Shown one piece after another: positions 1-12,635 of a stretch of 64,000 bases of DNA (positions are counted from its first letter, which is position 1; every line of letters begins with the position of its first letter). A model generated the notes under the pieces. The model had not been told where the DNA came from. It ran no database searches and was given only the letters and a program-made list of their open reading frames with translations. The stretch spans positions 4,526,001-4,590,000 of the forward strand of contig OZ231127.1 in NCBI GenBank assembly GCA_965153355.1, in the 5' to 3' direction. The position numbers and the translations under genes were made by a program. This stretch comes from Flaccisagitta enflata (Eukaryota; Chaetognatha; Sagittoidea; Aphragmophora).

Positions 1-780
1 GTTCGTTTCTTGTTTTGTCAGTTTATTGATATTTTGTTGCGTTTAAACTCGTTTTACTTGCTATCTAGTCTTGTTATTCTTACTGTGTTGTTTTATTTGG
101 GTTTTTGTTTTGTATCGATCTGTTTTGTTTGTTTTTTTTTTGTTTCCATTTGTTTGTGTCCGTTTATTTGTTTGTTGTTTTGTGTTTCGTTTTGTGTTTT
201 GTTTTGTTTTTACTTGTGTTTTGTTGTTTTATTTTGTTTTGTCTTGTTTTGTTTTGTTGATTATATTCGTAAGTTTTATCTTGTTTGCTTAGATTTAGTG
301 TTTTGTCATATCATGTCTGTTTAGATTGGTTTCTTGTCGTTTGTTTTGAGTTACCTGTCTTGGTTTTGTTATTTGTTATTTTGTTGTTTTGTTTTCTTGT
401 TTTGTTAGGTCACTTAGTTTTATTCCGTTTTATTTTGATTAGTATTTGTTACGTTTCGTTTGTTTTGTTTTGTTTTGTTTTATTCTTAAGCACTGCTTAA
501 AGGCGTTTAGAGTCTGACAAATAGTATTTGTTTTTCGTTGTCTTGTTTCGTTTTGTTATTCTTGTTTGTTGTTTGTTTCGTGTTGTTTTAATTTGTTTTG
601 TCTTGTTTTGTTCCGTTTTGTTTTTGTTTTTTGTTGTTTGATTGTTTGTTTGTCTCACTGTTACTGTGTTTGTTTAATCTGTGTTTGTTTTGTTTCGTTT
701 CTGTTTTGGTACTTGTTTCTTTTTCTTTGTTTTGTCTTGTTAGGGTTTTGTTTTGTTTCGTTCTGTTGTGTGAAGTCTTT
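1..780. repeat. T/G-rich degenerate (TTTTG)n tract
   Basis: The stretch is dominated by imperfect TTTTG, TTTG and TTTCG pentamers and tetramers. Cysteine/phenylalanine/leucine-rich open frames here are compositional. No splice-bounded exon or conserved protein motif is visible. Confidence 0.75.
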
Positions 781-899
781 ACACAACCCTACTGAAGATG
801 TTGCTTTGTTTTGTCTGTTGAGCAGCGGTCTTGTGAGATCTGAAGGATTTAGGAGCTGGGAGAAAAAAAGTTGTTAGTCAGTTCTTTGTATCAGTTTGT

Positions 900-1320
900 A
901 AAAAGATAGTGCAGTGGATTGGCGTTTTCGTGATGAGTTTCCCACCGATCAAATCATATGAAAACTCGTAACGTTTCTACTTAAAAGATATCACTCTCTT
1001 GATTCACTGAATGCCCGCCAGGCGGCGTGTATACGTGTACATATGCAATGTTTATGAAACCAGGCTTAGACTGTTGTATGTCACGTGACCTCTTATATGC
1101 CCCCAGGCTCCGTGATAAAATTGTATTGATAACGTGCCTCCGAGGCTGAAGCAGCGAAGCAGTACAAGATTTAGGATACAATGTAGACTCGTGAAACTGA
1201 CAAATAGCCTGGAGCGTGTTTACTTTCCAAATCTGCGTGTCTTTTTATGCAATGAATGATAAGTTTTCAAATTGTATTTGGGTGATGAACAATGATTTTA
1301 TTGTTCATTCACCTGAGCAA
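900..1320. other. Low-copy sequence, nothing recognised
   Basis: Non-repetitive sequence of mixed composition with several GCCCGCC/GGCGG-type short motifs (for example near 1011 and 1084). I see no open frame with conserved residues and no RNA gene. Confidence 0.3.
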
Positions 1321-2170
1321 TGATGATGCAATCATGGTGGCCGCGGCGGCTGATTGTGTTTGAATCGGCGGTACGTGCACGACGGAGACGATGTTAAATT
1401 GTCAATTGTTTGCTTTTTGTATATGTTCTGTTTGTACGTGCTTGTGTCGTTTGTTTGTTTCTACACGTATGATAATGCAATCTGATCAGAAACTGCCCGC
1501 CGGGCGTCGCGTTCTCTACGGCCCAACTGGCTACAAATATGACGTTTATAATTTGTGCCCTTAGGCAACGATAATAACGGAACTACTCTGTGCGCTTGGC
1601 AACGACAATCACGAGACTACTATGTCCGTATGGCAACAAATGTTGTTTGTAATGAACGCGCTAATTTGATGGACTAGCTAAAGACGAGTTTGTCCCTGTC
1701 TGCGCGTTTTATTAAACTGATAAATGACTCAATGAAAGTTTTATTTGGCAATGAACGAATGTTTTGTTTTGTTTTTGTGTATTCATAAAGGTAATGTAAG
1801 TGAAGATGACCGGCGGCGGCGGTACGAAGCGGCTCGAGCACGAACGGAGTTTTACACTAGTTCGGTGATGATTCGGAATCGGGTGTGCGGAGAAGAGGAG
1901 GGGGAGAGCCAGAGGAGTAGAAATCAGGAAGAGGCTATATGAACGAAATTGGTTGTTAGATCTGTGTTAGTCGCGATGTCCGTCACATGAACCTAAGTTC
2001 GAGAGGTCATTAACGATGACGATGAGCGCGGTTGCGGTAATCAAATGCGGTGCGGCTAAAGATCGGGAAATCCGTACGATTGTGCTGTTTAAAGAAACGG
2101 TGTACGATCTGTCACGTGATCGGAATAGATGTACGCGGGAACCGTTCGATCGATTCGCGGAGTTTTAGTC
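1320..2170. other. CpG-rich low-copy region with a 50-codon ORF
   Basis: CpG dinucleotides are visibly denser than in the flanks (around 1340-1390, 1500-1530, 1805-1850 and 2010-2165). A forward ATG frame at 2016-2168 has 50 sense codons (starting MTMSAVAVIKCG) and ends in TAG. It matches no family I know. The region could be a CpG-rich promoter or exon, or old unique sequence. Without splice or homology evidence I do not call a gene. Confidence 0.25.
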
Positions 2171-2300
2171 TGTTACGAGTGTACTTGTTTTTCTGAATTT
2201 AATTTTTGTTTATACTAAACAGACTGTTATATGTTTCTGAATTGAAATTGTTTCTGATCTTAATGTTGTAATAGAAATTCTCAGATGTGTCACACACTTG

Positions 2301-2478
2301 TTTTAGCGCCCACGGCAGCCGGACGCAAGGTGTGCTTCACCGCTCTTGCTTTTAGCGCCTACGGCAGCCGGACGGCAATGCGGTGGGTTCTTTATCGTGT
2401 ACTTTTAGCGCCTACGGCAGCCGGACGGTACAACGATAAACTGTTTTCACGTACTTTTAGCGCCTACGGCAGCCGGAC
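2301..2478 (+). repeat. Four-copy spaced 24-bp motif (family E)
   Basis: A 24-bp core (TTTTAGCGCC[C/T]ACGGCAG followed by CCGGAC) begins at 2301, 2350, 2403 and 2455. The spacings are 49, 53 and 52 bp, the core is almost invariant and the spacers differ. Copies 3 and 4 are bracketed by GTAC on both sides. The motif differs from the other repeat families here. Confidence 0.8.
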
Positions 2479-2499
2479 GGTACGTTTTTTTTGCTAAAT

Positions 2500-3240
2500 G
2501 GAGGTAAGGTAATTAGTACTTGCTCCTGTGAATGAGAGGGTTAGTATCTCGATCTGTTGAGAAAAATTAATTGTTGTTATGTGAGAGAAAAGACACTGGG
2601 ATAGAATGAGTCAAATTGTCTTGATGATTCACCGATCTGAAAAAAAATTTGTGAGCTGGATCGCGATATCTGGAAAGTAATGATTATTAGCGCATTCGTA
2701 CGAGATTTCTCAGATTACTATCAACATCGTGTACTAAGATTACCGAGGCCGTACGATGTTCGTTCACGCTTAATCTGTACAACGAAACTCAGAGAAGTGA
2801 CAATACAAAATACGGAATATTTCGTGACCCAATCAATTTAGCAACGTTCGCGGAAGAGGCAGTGAATCCTATTTCTGCACTCTGCTCTTTACTCTATTCC
2901 TATGATTTTCGGAAGATAAATGAGCTTGTTAGTCTGTTTATCAGTCAATCAATCGACCTGTATATGATATGAAGAGTGATACAATGACGGAATCGAACTA
3001 TAGACGTTTGTTTCCGAGATGTAGGGGATTAGATTGGAGAGGACGTCTTTGTTGACTTTGTTCGATGGCGATGATGTTGCCGATGATGGCGACGATAACG
3101 ATGACGACGACGTTGACTCGGTAACAATGACGACGGTGAAGAGAGAACGAAGGTGATGAATATCTGTATGAGTCTGGTTGCAAATGCTCAATGAGAAATG
3201 TTAAATGGGTGGGAGAAAGATTATCGATTGATGTAAAATG
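2500..3240. other. Low-copy sequence, nothing recognised
   Basis: Unique-looking sequence containing a short GATGACGACG-type degenerate tract near 3060-3130. The open frames on either strand are short and low-complexity. Confidence 0.3.
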
Positions 3241-3479
3241 AGAATTTTTTTTTTTTTTTTACAATACTCACGCTTGCGGAGAAGTTCTTAGATTACTGTC
3301 AAATGGTCATTACGCGTCCGGATAACTGGACAGAGCCCCAGCGAGAGAGGAAGAAAGACTCGACCAGATATATGGATATATAAGGACGTGTAATCTGAAC
3401 AGAGAATATAAAACGATGATGAGATATACGCAAATAATAATGAACCCGAACCCAACTGCCCCAGCCCCTTTCTCTGCCC

Positions 3480-3625
3480 CCGCCGTCTCCTCTTCCTCCT
3501 CTTCTTCGTCCCGTATCCCCCTCGTCGTCGTCCCGTATCCCCATCGTCGCTGTCCCGCCTCCTCCTCCTCCTCCTCCTCCCCCTCCTTCTCCCCTTCCTC
3601 CTCCTACTTCTCCCATCCCGTCCGT
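3480..3625. repeat. (TCC)n/(CGTCGTCC) degenerate trinucleotide tract
   Basis: TCC, CTC and CGT triplets dominate, followed by a short (TAA)n run at 3640-3663. Arg/Gly-rich minus-strand frames are low-complexity. Confidence 0.7.
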
Positions 3626-3876
3626 TAGTAATGATCAATCAGTGATAATAATAATAATAATAATTACCTAAGAACTCTTTCGCAGTTATCGGGGATATCC
3701 AAGTTATCAGAGAAAATAATATTGTTGAAGGTCTTGTTTGTGGAAAGAAGAAGGAATGTCGCTATGAAAGAGAAATAGGATATGAGGCTGATCTACCATC
3801 ATGTTTTGATGGTTGATCAGTCTCGCGTCAATTCTCTTTCATCGCTTCGCTTCTTGGGGGGCTCATGTTATTGACA

Positions 3877-4180
3877 ACAATGTAAAGCAGAATGGCAATG
3901 TGCCCAAAAATGGCGCGTGGATGAGTGACAAAGAGAACAATGCCATTGCCATTGCCAAGTCAAGATGATAAATGGTGAAGTGGTTCAGCATGGCATGACA
4001 TGACAATGTAAAGCAGAATGGCAATGTGCCCATAAATGGCGCGTGGATGAGTGACAAAGAGAACAATGCCATTGCCATTGCCAAGTCAAGATGATAAATG
4101 GTGAAGTGGTTCAGCATGGCATGACATGACAATGTAAAGCAGAATGGTAATGTGCGCAAAAATGGCACGTGTATTAGTTT
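3877..4180. repeat. 126-bp tandem repeat, about 2.4 copies
   Basis: The start ACAATGTAAAGCAGAATGG recurs at 3877, 4003 and 4129, exactly 126 bp apart. The third copy is partial. Because 126 is a multiple of three, a minus-strand frame stays open through the array and looks like a repetitive 118-residue protein. I treat that as an artefact. Confidence 0.9.
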
Positions 4181-4395
4181 TGGAATGTGGCTGTGAAGAA
4201 TGCAACTGTGACCCTTCAATTCAGTGCACTCCTACAAGGGCAGCTCAGTGCTCGTTTAATGAGGGGCAATGCCCAATTCTTTTAATTGAAAATTGTTAGG
4301 TTAAGATGCCCATGAGAAATTATCATTTGCATCAGGATCTAGATTAAGCCCAAGAAAACTTTGTTTTTGAAGTTAATCTAAAAACCACTCTAGTT

Positions 4396-4996
4396 ACAGG
4401 GTCATCCACCTGAGTTGTCGGATTCTGTCAAGCTTTTACTCCTTCATGCTAACAGACATGGATTTGAAATTAATCAAGTTTTGAAGAGTATAGATTGACA
4501 TTTTTGTATCAAAATTTCAGCCATTTTGGTCAAGTAGTTTGTCTTTTATATGAATTTGAAGTGGCATGAATATTTTCACATTGAACAGATTTTCCATAAA
4601 AAAATCAAGAATTCTGTTTGCCTTCATTTTCATTTTTTAAAAATTTCTATGCCATAGAGATAAGATTGATCTTCAATGATAGATAAGCTGAGAAACGTTT
4701 TATACTACATCAAAAACATCACTGATTCAAGCCTTTTTAAGATTGATGATTCAAAAAAATTGTGATGTTAACCTTCATAATTCCTGAAATTTATTGGAAA
4801 ATCTGCCCATTCCTGAAATAAAAGCTTTATGTTCAAATCCATGTGGAAGACAAACTACTTCACCAAAATGGATAAAATTTTGACACAAAAAACGTCAATG
4901 TATACTTTTTAAGACTAGATCAATATCAAATACATGACTATTAGCATCTCTGAGTAAAAGCTTAACGGAATCCGACAACTCAGCTGGATGACCCGG
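4396..4996. mobile_element. Foldback element L (~600 bp), imperfect long inverted repeats
   Basis: The left arm from 4399 (GGTCATCCACCTGAGTTGTC...) is matched in reverse complement by the right arm ending near 4993 (...GACAACTCAGCTGGATGACC). The match continues inward through AAGCTTTTACTC and CAAAATTT[C/A]A-type blocks for roughly 150 bp per arm. No coding capacity is visible between the arms, consistent with a non-autonomous foldback or MITE. Confidence 0.75.
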
Positions 4997-5285
4997 TAGA
5001 AGGGGCAGTTAGGTTTCAAAACCACTCAAGTCCGATTCTGCCTTGAGTGGTTAGGGAGCATACTGCCCTCATTTTCAGATGAGGATTTGGCCTTGAGTGC
5101 CCTCCTCCTGCAAAGATTTTATTGCATAAAATGTTCCAATGTCATGAGTCGTGTTCTCTTCTCCTGACTCGAAGGAGATGGGTATCTATTGAATGAAGTC
5201 AATCCCCTTTCATTTAAGATTTGAAAATGACAAGAATTTCAACTTGACAAATCGTTGAAAAGGTGCACACACACACGCTCACATA

Positions 5286-5492
5286 AACAAGTGACACGGG
5301 GTCACAAGATCGTTGCGGACGCGTGGGCAGGGGCTTCCAACCCCCATCCACACCCCATGCCCCTCCCAAACACACATACACCAAAAGCATCTAAAACGCT
5401 CGTTTTCCAACTTTTCGACGCATGCACATGGACCGACGGACCGACGGATGGACGGACAAGGCCTCTTATGGAGTTGCGTGTTCGCAACTAAA
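5286..5492 (+). mobile_element. Short element family B, copy B1
   Basis: It begins AACAAGTGACACGGGGTCAC, carries the GTTGCGGACGCGTGGGCAGGG address block and a CCCATCC-rich segment, then a (GGAC)n core. It ends GAGTTGCGTGTTCGCAACTAA, a hairpin. It abuts copy A1 head-to-tail with a shared A-run. Confidence 0.75.
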
Positions 5493-5647
5493 CAAGGCCG
5501 GATACACGGCAATCCAGTTGGGCAGGAGCAGTAGTGCGAAAATCGCTCGGAATTCAAAAATGTGACCGACCGACCGACCGACCGACCGACCGACGGACGA
5601 ACGGACCGACAGACCAAGATGTAGAGTCGCGTGTCCGCGACTAAAAA
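5491..5647 (+). mobile_element. Short element family A, copy A1
   Basis: The leader is AACAAGGCCGGATACACGGC (a small GCCG/CGGC hairpin), followed by TTGGGCAGGAGCAGT, a (GACC)n core, and the 3' hairpin GTCGCGTGTCCGCGAC with CTAAAAAG. The 5' address block is missing from this copy. Confidence 0.8.
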
Positions 5648-5751
5648 GAAGCGAAACGGATGGAATTTTGCGAGAACTGAAAATCTGCGTGAATGGAATC
5701 GGAGTTAAACCTAGTCAATGGATTTGTGTTATCCTTTTCGGAGTGTTTCTC

Positions 5752-6188
<437 letters not shown>

Positions 6189-6562
6189 GGAAATCATCAA
6201 AACATGTTCTTTTTGTCGAGTTTGCATTTATGGGCTTAAGAAGTCGCTGAAAGATATTTATGCTAACTTGCTAACACGTCGCCGACCAATACAACAAGCA
6301 GGGGGGGGGCAGGATTGGAGGGGTGGAGGGGGAGGGGGTACAGTTGGATGAAGGGGGGGATGGGGGAAAGGGAAGACCTCTCAGCAACCTGAGAATTGGT
6401 GTTGCTGGAGAGGCAGAATAGATGGAAAAAGGATTTGGACGAAGGTACATTCTGACGGATTGACGTCATAAACAAAAAAAGTTTTGTCACTCTACCTCCA
6501 TAAAAAATGGACATGAATAGACAATGTCAAAAAATTGACTACGCTATTTCTCTTTAGGTTAC

Positions 6563-6696
6563 GCGCCTTTCTTTCGATCATTCTTTCTTCCTTTCTTTGT
6601 TTGCTTGTTTTTTTTTTTTGTCCTTTCCTCGTTTTTTTTCTTGGATTATTTCTTTGATTGTTTTTTTGTTTTGTTTTATGTCGCCTTCTTTCTTTC

Positions 6697-6745
<49 letters not shown>

Positions 6746-6785
6746 TTTCTTTCTTCATTCTTTCTTTATTTTTTCTTTCTTTCTT

Positions 6786-6875
<90 letters not shown>

Positions 6876-6887
6876 TCATTCTTTCAT

Positions 6888-6959
<72 letters not shown>

Positions 6960-6995
6960 TCCTTCTTTCTTTCTTTTTTTTCTTTCTTTCGTCCT
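6563..6995. repeat. (CTTT)n microsatellite
   Basis: Long CTTT tetranucleotide array with a few CATT, CTC and T-run interruptions. Confidence 0.97.
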
Positions 6996-7123
6996 TTGTC
7001 ATGTTTCTCTCTTTTCGTGGGGAAAGTGGAGGAGCGGCTTGGTTTTCAAGTGCTATTTGTTTCCGTGTTTTCCCATGAATCTTGAGTTTCGAAGAGAAAA
7101 AGGCCACCCAAAGAAGAAAGAAA

Positions 7124-7394
7124 AACAAGTCCGACCGGGAAACGATGCGTCCTGACTGTGTATCTGCGTCAATAGATAGATGGACAGACAGATAGAAAGA
7201 CAGACCATCTAAAGAAACCCTCCAATCATCCTGAAGAGTGCTTTGTTTGATACAAGACATCGCCATGGCTGAAATGAATCGAAAACTGAGATTGTCAAGG
7301 AGGCGTAACGCACGGATATACGAACCGATGGACGGACGGACTGACGGACAGACCCTCTTATAATGATGCGCTCCTGACGCACGCATCTAAAAAG
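7124..7394 (+). mobile_element. Short element family C, copy C1
   Basis: It starts AACAAGTCCGACCGGGAAACGATGCGTCC. It carries two GGAC/AGAC-rich segments and ends in a GATGCG...CGCATC hairpin followed by TAAAAAG. The GATGCGTCC address resembles that of C3. Confidence 0.7.
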
Positions 7395-7527
7395 AAGTGG
7401 GTGGGGGGAAAAGGGAACGAAAATCGCCTGAGAGTTTGCCTACTATTAACCTTCGTATTGACCTTTTGCTATTATTTTTCCCTTCCTCAGTTCATACTCT
7501 TGCAAGACACCGGCCATTCTGGAGGTT

Positions 7528-8070
7528 AAAAGGATAATTGAAGAGGGCATTTCACATCTGAAGACCCTTTTGTCTTTATCAAAAGAATTGGATGAAGAGA
7601 TGCAAGAGGGGGAAGGGGTAGGATGATGGAAAGGGGCATATCACATCTGAAGACCTTTTTGTCTTTATGGAAAGAATTGGATGAAAAGATGCAAGAGGGG
7701 GGAAAGGGTAGGATAATGGAAAGGGGCATATCACATCTAAAGAACCTTTTGTCTTTGGAAAGAATTGGTTGAGGAATCTCAAGGGTGCAAACTGGGGGTG
7801 GGGGGAAGGGGTCGGATAATTAACAGAGGGCATGACACATCTGAAGACCCTTTTGTCTTTAGAAAGAAATGGTTGAGGAATAGTACAAGGGTACAAAGTG
7901 GGGGAGGGGGCATGACACATCTCAAGACCCTTTAGTCTGAAGAAAGAGTTGGTCAAAGATGCAAAAGTGCAAGAAGGGGAGAAGGACCAATGGATGATGA
8001 TGAGAGACATCCAGATGCATGCTTGGGGGTGGGGAAGGCTTTGGATAATTGAAGATGGCATCCCACCCCT
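7528..8070. repeat. Degenerate ~85-105 bp minisatellite
   Basis: Variants of GGGCATATCACATCTGAAGA followed by CCCTTTTGTCTTTA recur near 7546, 7634, 7723, 7828 and 7909, with a decayed copy near 8055. Unit length varies through a G-rich GGGGGAAGGGG spacer. Confidence 0.8.
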
Positions 8071-8321
8071 CTGTCTCTGTAGAAAAAGAAAATCGGTGGA
8101 AGATGGGAAAAAGGGAAGAGGGTAGGAAAGTAGGGTGGGAAGGGAGCATGATAGAGAACATGCTAACACACAAAAGCCACAAAGGAAAAATGAAATAAGG
8201 TGGTGATAAAGGAGCAGGGATATGAAACAAATAAAAGAACAAGCGGTATAACGAAACGAAGAAAGAGAAATGCTACAGCATGTCAGAAAAGCAGTAGGAA
8301 ACAGGTAGGGAAAGTATGAAG

Positions 8322-8478
<157 letters not shown>

Positions 8479-8784
8479 GTCCAGAGACAAAGGGTCAGAG
8501 AAAACTAGAGAGAGATAAAAGAAATAAATAGTTCGAAACAGAAAAAAATGTAGTGGCAGGATTATTGAGGAATGAAGAATAAGAAGAGATATATGATTGA
8601 ATAGGAAGACATGGTTGGTCGGGGAGTAAAAGTGGTAGCCGAGGAGGAGGAAGAAGAGGAGGAGGAGGAAGAGTAAAAGGAGAGGGAGAAACGTTCATAT
8701 ATTTGGCGAGATATTTGTCTCTGCGGGGCCCTTGGCGTCCGCCTGTCACAGGTCCAAAACGCGACCTTAGACCAATTCCCTTTT

Positions 8785-9030
8785 TCTCATCTTTTTTTTT
8801 TTCTTTTCTTTTTTCTTTTCTCATCTTTTCTTTTTTTTCTTTTCTCATCTTTGCTTTTCTTTTCCTTTCTTATCTTTTCTTTTCCTTTTTTTTCTTTTAC
8901 TTTGTTTTGTTTTCTTTTGCTTTGTTTTGTTTTGTTTTGTTTTGTTTTGTTTTGTTTTGTTTTGTTTTGTTTTGATTTCTTTTCTATTCTTTTCTTTTGT
9001 TTTCTTTTCTTTTATTTTTTTTCTCTCCCT
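8785..9030. repeat. (TTTTC)n/(TTTTG)n pentanucleotide tract
   Basis: TTTTC and TTTCT variants flank a clean (GTTTT)n block at about 8900-8975. Confidence 0.9.
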
Positions 9031-9059
9031 TTTCTCTTTTATTAAGGACAAGAATCATG

Positions 9060-9410
9060 AAGTTGTTCCCATTTGATTTTAACTTTCCTTAAACCTAATC
9101 TCCCCTCATCGTTAACTGTTCCTGGGCCATCCTATCGCACCCAACACCCCCTCCCGTCCAACCCATTGATATCTCTTGCAAAATCTGCCCATACACGAGC
9201 CCTTAACCAATTGACCCTGCTTACCTTACCTCTCAATACTCCCCCTCCCATCCTATTCCACCCAACAACCAGCCTCTTCAACCACCCTTTAACTAACAGA
9301 GCCTGCCTTCCTTACCATATCTCCCAATACACACCCCTTCCCACCCTATCCCACCCAACAACCAGCCCCCCCCCCTCAAGAAGCCTTACGCCTCATCCTA
9401 AATAGCAGGG
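9060..9410. repeat. C/A-rich degenerate repeat (CCCACCCAACAACC-type)
   Basis: A segment resembling CTCCCATCCTATTCCACCCA recurs near 9134, 9244 and 9338 at roughly 100-bp spacing, so this is a decayed tandem array. There is no coding signal. Confidence 0.5.
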
Positions 9411-9456
9411 TCTCCTCTTTTTTTTCCAGACTTGGCGGGACCTCTTAAGAGAATTT

Positions 9457-9517
9457 GACCCTCTGATCGGGGAACCGCGGTGACCCCGAATGACCTTGAA
9501 TGACCCGCAGTTGACCC
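9457..9517 (-). promoter_or_regulatory. Cluster of TGACC(C/T) half-sites
   Basis: TGACCC, TGACCT, TGACCC and TGACCC occur at 9481, 9491, 9501 and 9512 (gaps of 4, 4 and 5 bp), with another TGACCC near 9457. Their reverse complement is the AGGTCA/GGGTCA nuclear-receptor half-site. Function is inference: a decayed tandem repeat would look the same. Confidence 0.3.
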
Positions 9518-9561
9518 GAAAGACGGCCCAGAGACGCGAAAGGTCACAAGCATGCGCACAA

Positions 9562-9562
<1 letters not shown>

Positions 9563-9649
<87 letters not shown>
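9563..9649. repeat. (AC)n microsatellite
   Basis: Pure AC repeat ending in CGCGCG. Confidence 0.98.
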
Positions 9650-9651
<2 letters not shown>

Positions 9652-9672
9652 GCGCATGAGCACGCAACGCTT

Positions 9673-9855
9673 TGGGCCTGTTTCTAAACTCAGACATATA
9701 CGCGTTTTTAAACGGGTCTCTTGGTCACTCGCTTTGTTAGTTCACTCGCTCGCAACGCTCACTCACTCCATGGCGCTTCGCACTTTGTTTTAAAGCTCGC
9801 TCACTCACTCCGCAGCGCTCCGCTCAGCTCGCTCACTCATTACGCTTACTCCCCC
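9673..9855 (-). mobile_element. Family D MITE, decayed copy D1
   Basis: It contains the family D landmarks GTTTCTAAACTCAGAC, ACGCGTTTTTAAACG and CACTCGCTCGC/GCTCGCTCAC. The right terminal repeat is not recognisable. Confidence 0.55.
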
Positions 9856-9877
9856 TTGTGACAATGGAGCAGAGGAT

Positions 9878-10700
9878 AGAGATAAAGGAAATGTAGGTAA
9901 ATGTGACAAAGATAGAGCTAAAGAGACAAAGAACCAATAAAACATAGATAGAGACTAAGAGACAAAGATAGAGACAAAGAGACAAAGATAGACAAAGAGA
10001 CAAAAATAGAGACAAAGAGGCAAAGATTGAGACAAAGAGAAAAAGATAGACAAAGAGACAGAAATAGAGACAAAGAGACAAAGATGGAGACAAAGAGACA
10101 AAGAAACAATGAAATTCAGATAGGGACAAAGATAGAGACAAAGAGAGAAAGATAGACAAAGAGACAAAAATAGAGACAAAGAGACAAAGATAGAGCCAAA
10201 GAGACAAAGAAACAATGAAATTCAGATAGAGATAAAGAGACAAAGATAGAGACAAAGAGACAAAGATAGACAAAGAGACAAAAATAGAGACAAAGAGACA
10301 AAGATAGAGCCATAAAGACAAAGAAACAATGAAATTAAGATAAAGATAAAGAGATAAAGATAGAGACAAAGAGAGAAAGATAGACAAAGAGACAAAAATA
10401 GAGACAAATAGACTAAGATAGAGACAAAGAGACAAAGATATTGACAAAGGAACAAAGATAGAGAAAACATACAAAGATAGAGACAAAGAGATAAAGGTAG
10501 AGACAGAGAGACCAAGATGTAGACAAAGAGACAAAGAAAGAGACAGAGAGAAAAAGAAAGAGACAGTGAGACAAAGAAAAACACAAAGAGACAGAGATAG
10601 AGACAAAGAGACAATGACTGAAACAAAGAAAGAGACAAAGAGACAAAGATAAAGACAAAAATACAAAGCGACAAAGAAAGAGACAAAGAGACAATGATAG
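9878..10700. repeat. Degenerate (GACAAAGA)n/(GATAGA)n satellite
   Basis: About 820 bp of GACAAAGA, GATAGAGA and GACAAAAATAGA variants. A larger unit containing AGAAACAATGAAATTCAGAT recurs at about 10104, 10206 and 10322. The minus-strand Leu/Ser/Phe frames are artefacts. Confidence 0.92.
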
Positions 10701-11060
10701 AGACATAAAGATTGGTAGCGGAAACACGGCCTGCGTGCATGCAAACGCGACTTCAGGCATTAAATCATGACGCGACGCTTTTTAACATCTCGCTTTTTCT
10801 GTCGTAAATAATCAGCTAAATTCAGCCCTATTATCCAAGCTAAATCCTTTTCCTTTCTAGGTTGTATTTTGTAACAGGAATGTAGAAAATGTCCCAGCAT
10901 TAATTTTCGCAAACATTAATACTTTTCTCAAGGCTAGGGAAGCTTATTTTTTAATGACAGATAACATTTGAGCCTTGTAACTGGGTACCACTTCTTTGTT
11001 ATTGTCGTTTCCAAGAATTTACGACAGCTTTTCTCTGATGAGATATATGATATATAATGC
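10700..11060. other. Low-copy spacer, nothing recognised
   Basis: AT-rich unique sequence between two simple repeats. No frame, RNA or element end is recognised. Confidence 0.3.
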
Positions 11061-11064
11061 TACG

Positions 11065-11315
<251 letters not shown>

Positions 11316-11529
11316 AAATTTGGACAGTCATCAATATTTGTTACTGATTAACTGAATATTTGATTAACTGATTAACTGGTTAACTGGTAAACTGGTTAAC
11401 TGATTAAAAAGGGGGAAAGGAGGTGGTATGAAAAACATATGATATCTTGGAAAAAATAAAAGTCCAGGACGTTCTGTCATATTCAAGCTTTGATATACAT
11501 GATTGGATATAAAAATTGGTGACCAAAAT

Positions 11530-11835
11530 GAAGCTAATAAACAGGGCTAGCAAATGGCGCCAAGCTGAGACTCATAGCTATATTCATTTAGATTTTACAT
11601 CAAAATAAGTGAAAATGTTGATTTCAGGGAATAGACAGAAAAATTGAATAGATTATAAACACATGATGTTTTGTAACAGTGTCGCTTTGAAATGCAAAAT
11701 TTAAAAGAAAATTGGTGACCATTTTGAAGCTATTGATCAGGGCTATCTATTGCCGCCAAGCAGAGACTCATAGCTCTATTCGTTTGGAAACTCAAAAAAA
11801 GTGGAAATGTTGATTCTCAGAAAATGTGAAAAAAT
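11530..11835. repeat. Diverged ~200-bp direct duplication
   Basis: The segment GCCAAGC[T/A]GAGACTCATAGC with flanking GAAGCTA...CAGGGCTA upstream and GTG/GTGAAAATGTTGATT downstream occurs at about 11530-11635 and again at about 11734-11830. The GCCAAGC/CATAGCTCTATTC block is also distantly like element G. Confidence 0.65.
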
Positions 11836-12400
11836 TGTGTGGAGGTACTATGCTTCAAAATGGCTTGATACTCTTTTCCAAGGCATACTGTTACAGATCC
11901 AAGCTGTTTTTAAACTCATAAAAGGTTATTCCAAATACTGGGCTTGCAAAAATAGTCATAATTTGATCAAATTTGAAAGAAACTCATTCCTTCATCCAGC
12001 TTGGACTTTTTTTTTCCCAAGATAGTACTTCGACATAAATCACTGCAGGATAGTCAGGATTCAGGCAGGGAAAATTATCGAAAAATAAAAAAGAATGAAA
12101 CAAAGTAAAGAATGAGAAAGAGAAGAATAGAATGACGTGGGTGAGAAAGGAAAATTTAGGGAACGTGGAATCATTGTAGCTCTGGTTATGAGGCCAAAGG
12201 CGGTAAAACAAAAGTGCAAAAGCTTAACCAGAGCTACATCTTGAGTGAATAGGTAAGTGTAAAACAAGCCAAATCAGTCAACGATGGATTCTGGCCAAAA
12301 GATGAATATTTGACATTTGTAGATGTTTTTTTCTATGGTTATTGACCCTCTACATAAAATAATATTATGTAATATGTAATGTAATAGGACAAGATACAAT
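11835..12400. other. AT-rich low-copy sequence
   Basis: No gene or element ends are recognised. A short palindrome-like pair, AGCTCTGGTTATGAGGCC and GCTTAACCAGAGCT, lies at about 12178-12236 and may be the ends of a small foldback. Confidence 0.3.
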
Positions 12401-12403
12401 AAA

Positions 12404-12599
12404 GGCGGCTAATCGCCGACCGGAAAAAAGTCGTAAATGGAAGTCTCTTTTTTCAGTGCTTGTTCTTCTGTGTGTGCATTTCATGATGTCTGGTTGATTG
12501 TCTGTTTTTGTTATTCAATCTGTGGTGTTTTCCTTCATCTTTTTGTCTGAGTGTCTCTCTCTTCTCTCCTCGTCTCTCCCTCTCTCTCTCTCTCTCTCC

Positions 12600-12635
<36 letters not shown>

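Noticed and set aside
1745-1942. 65-codon frame in the CpG-rich region
   Set aside because: No homology that I recognise and no codon or splice support. Mentioned only as part of the region.
9833-10744. 303-codon Leu/Ser/Cys frame
   Set aside because: Complement of the GACAAAGA satellite.
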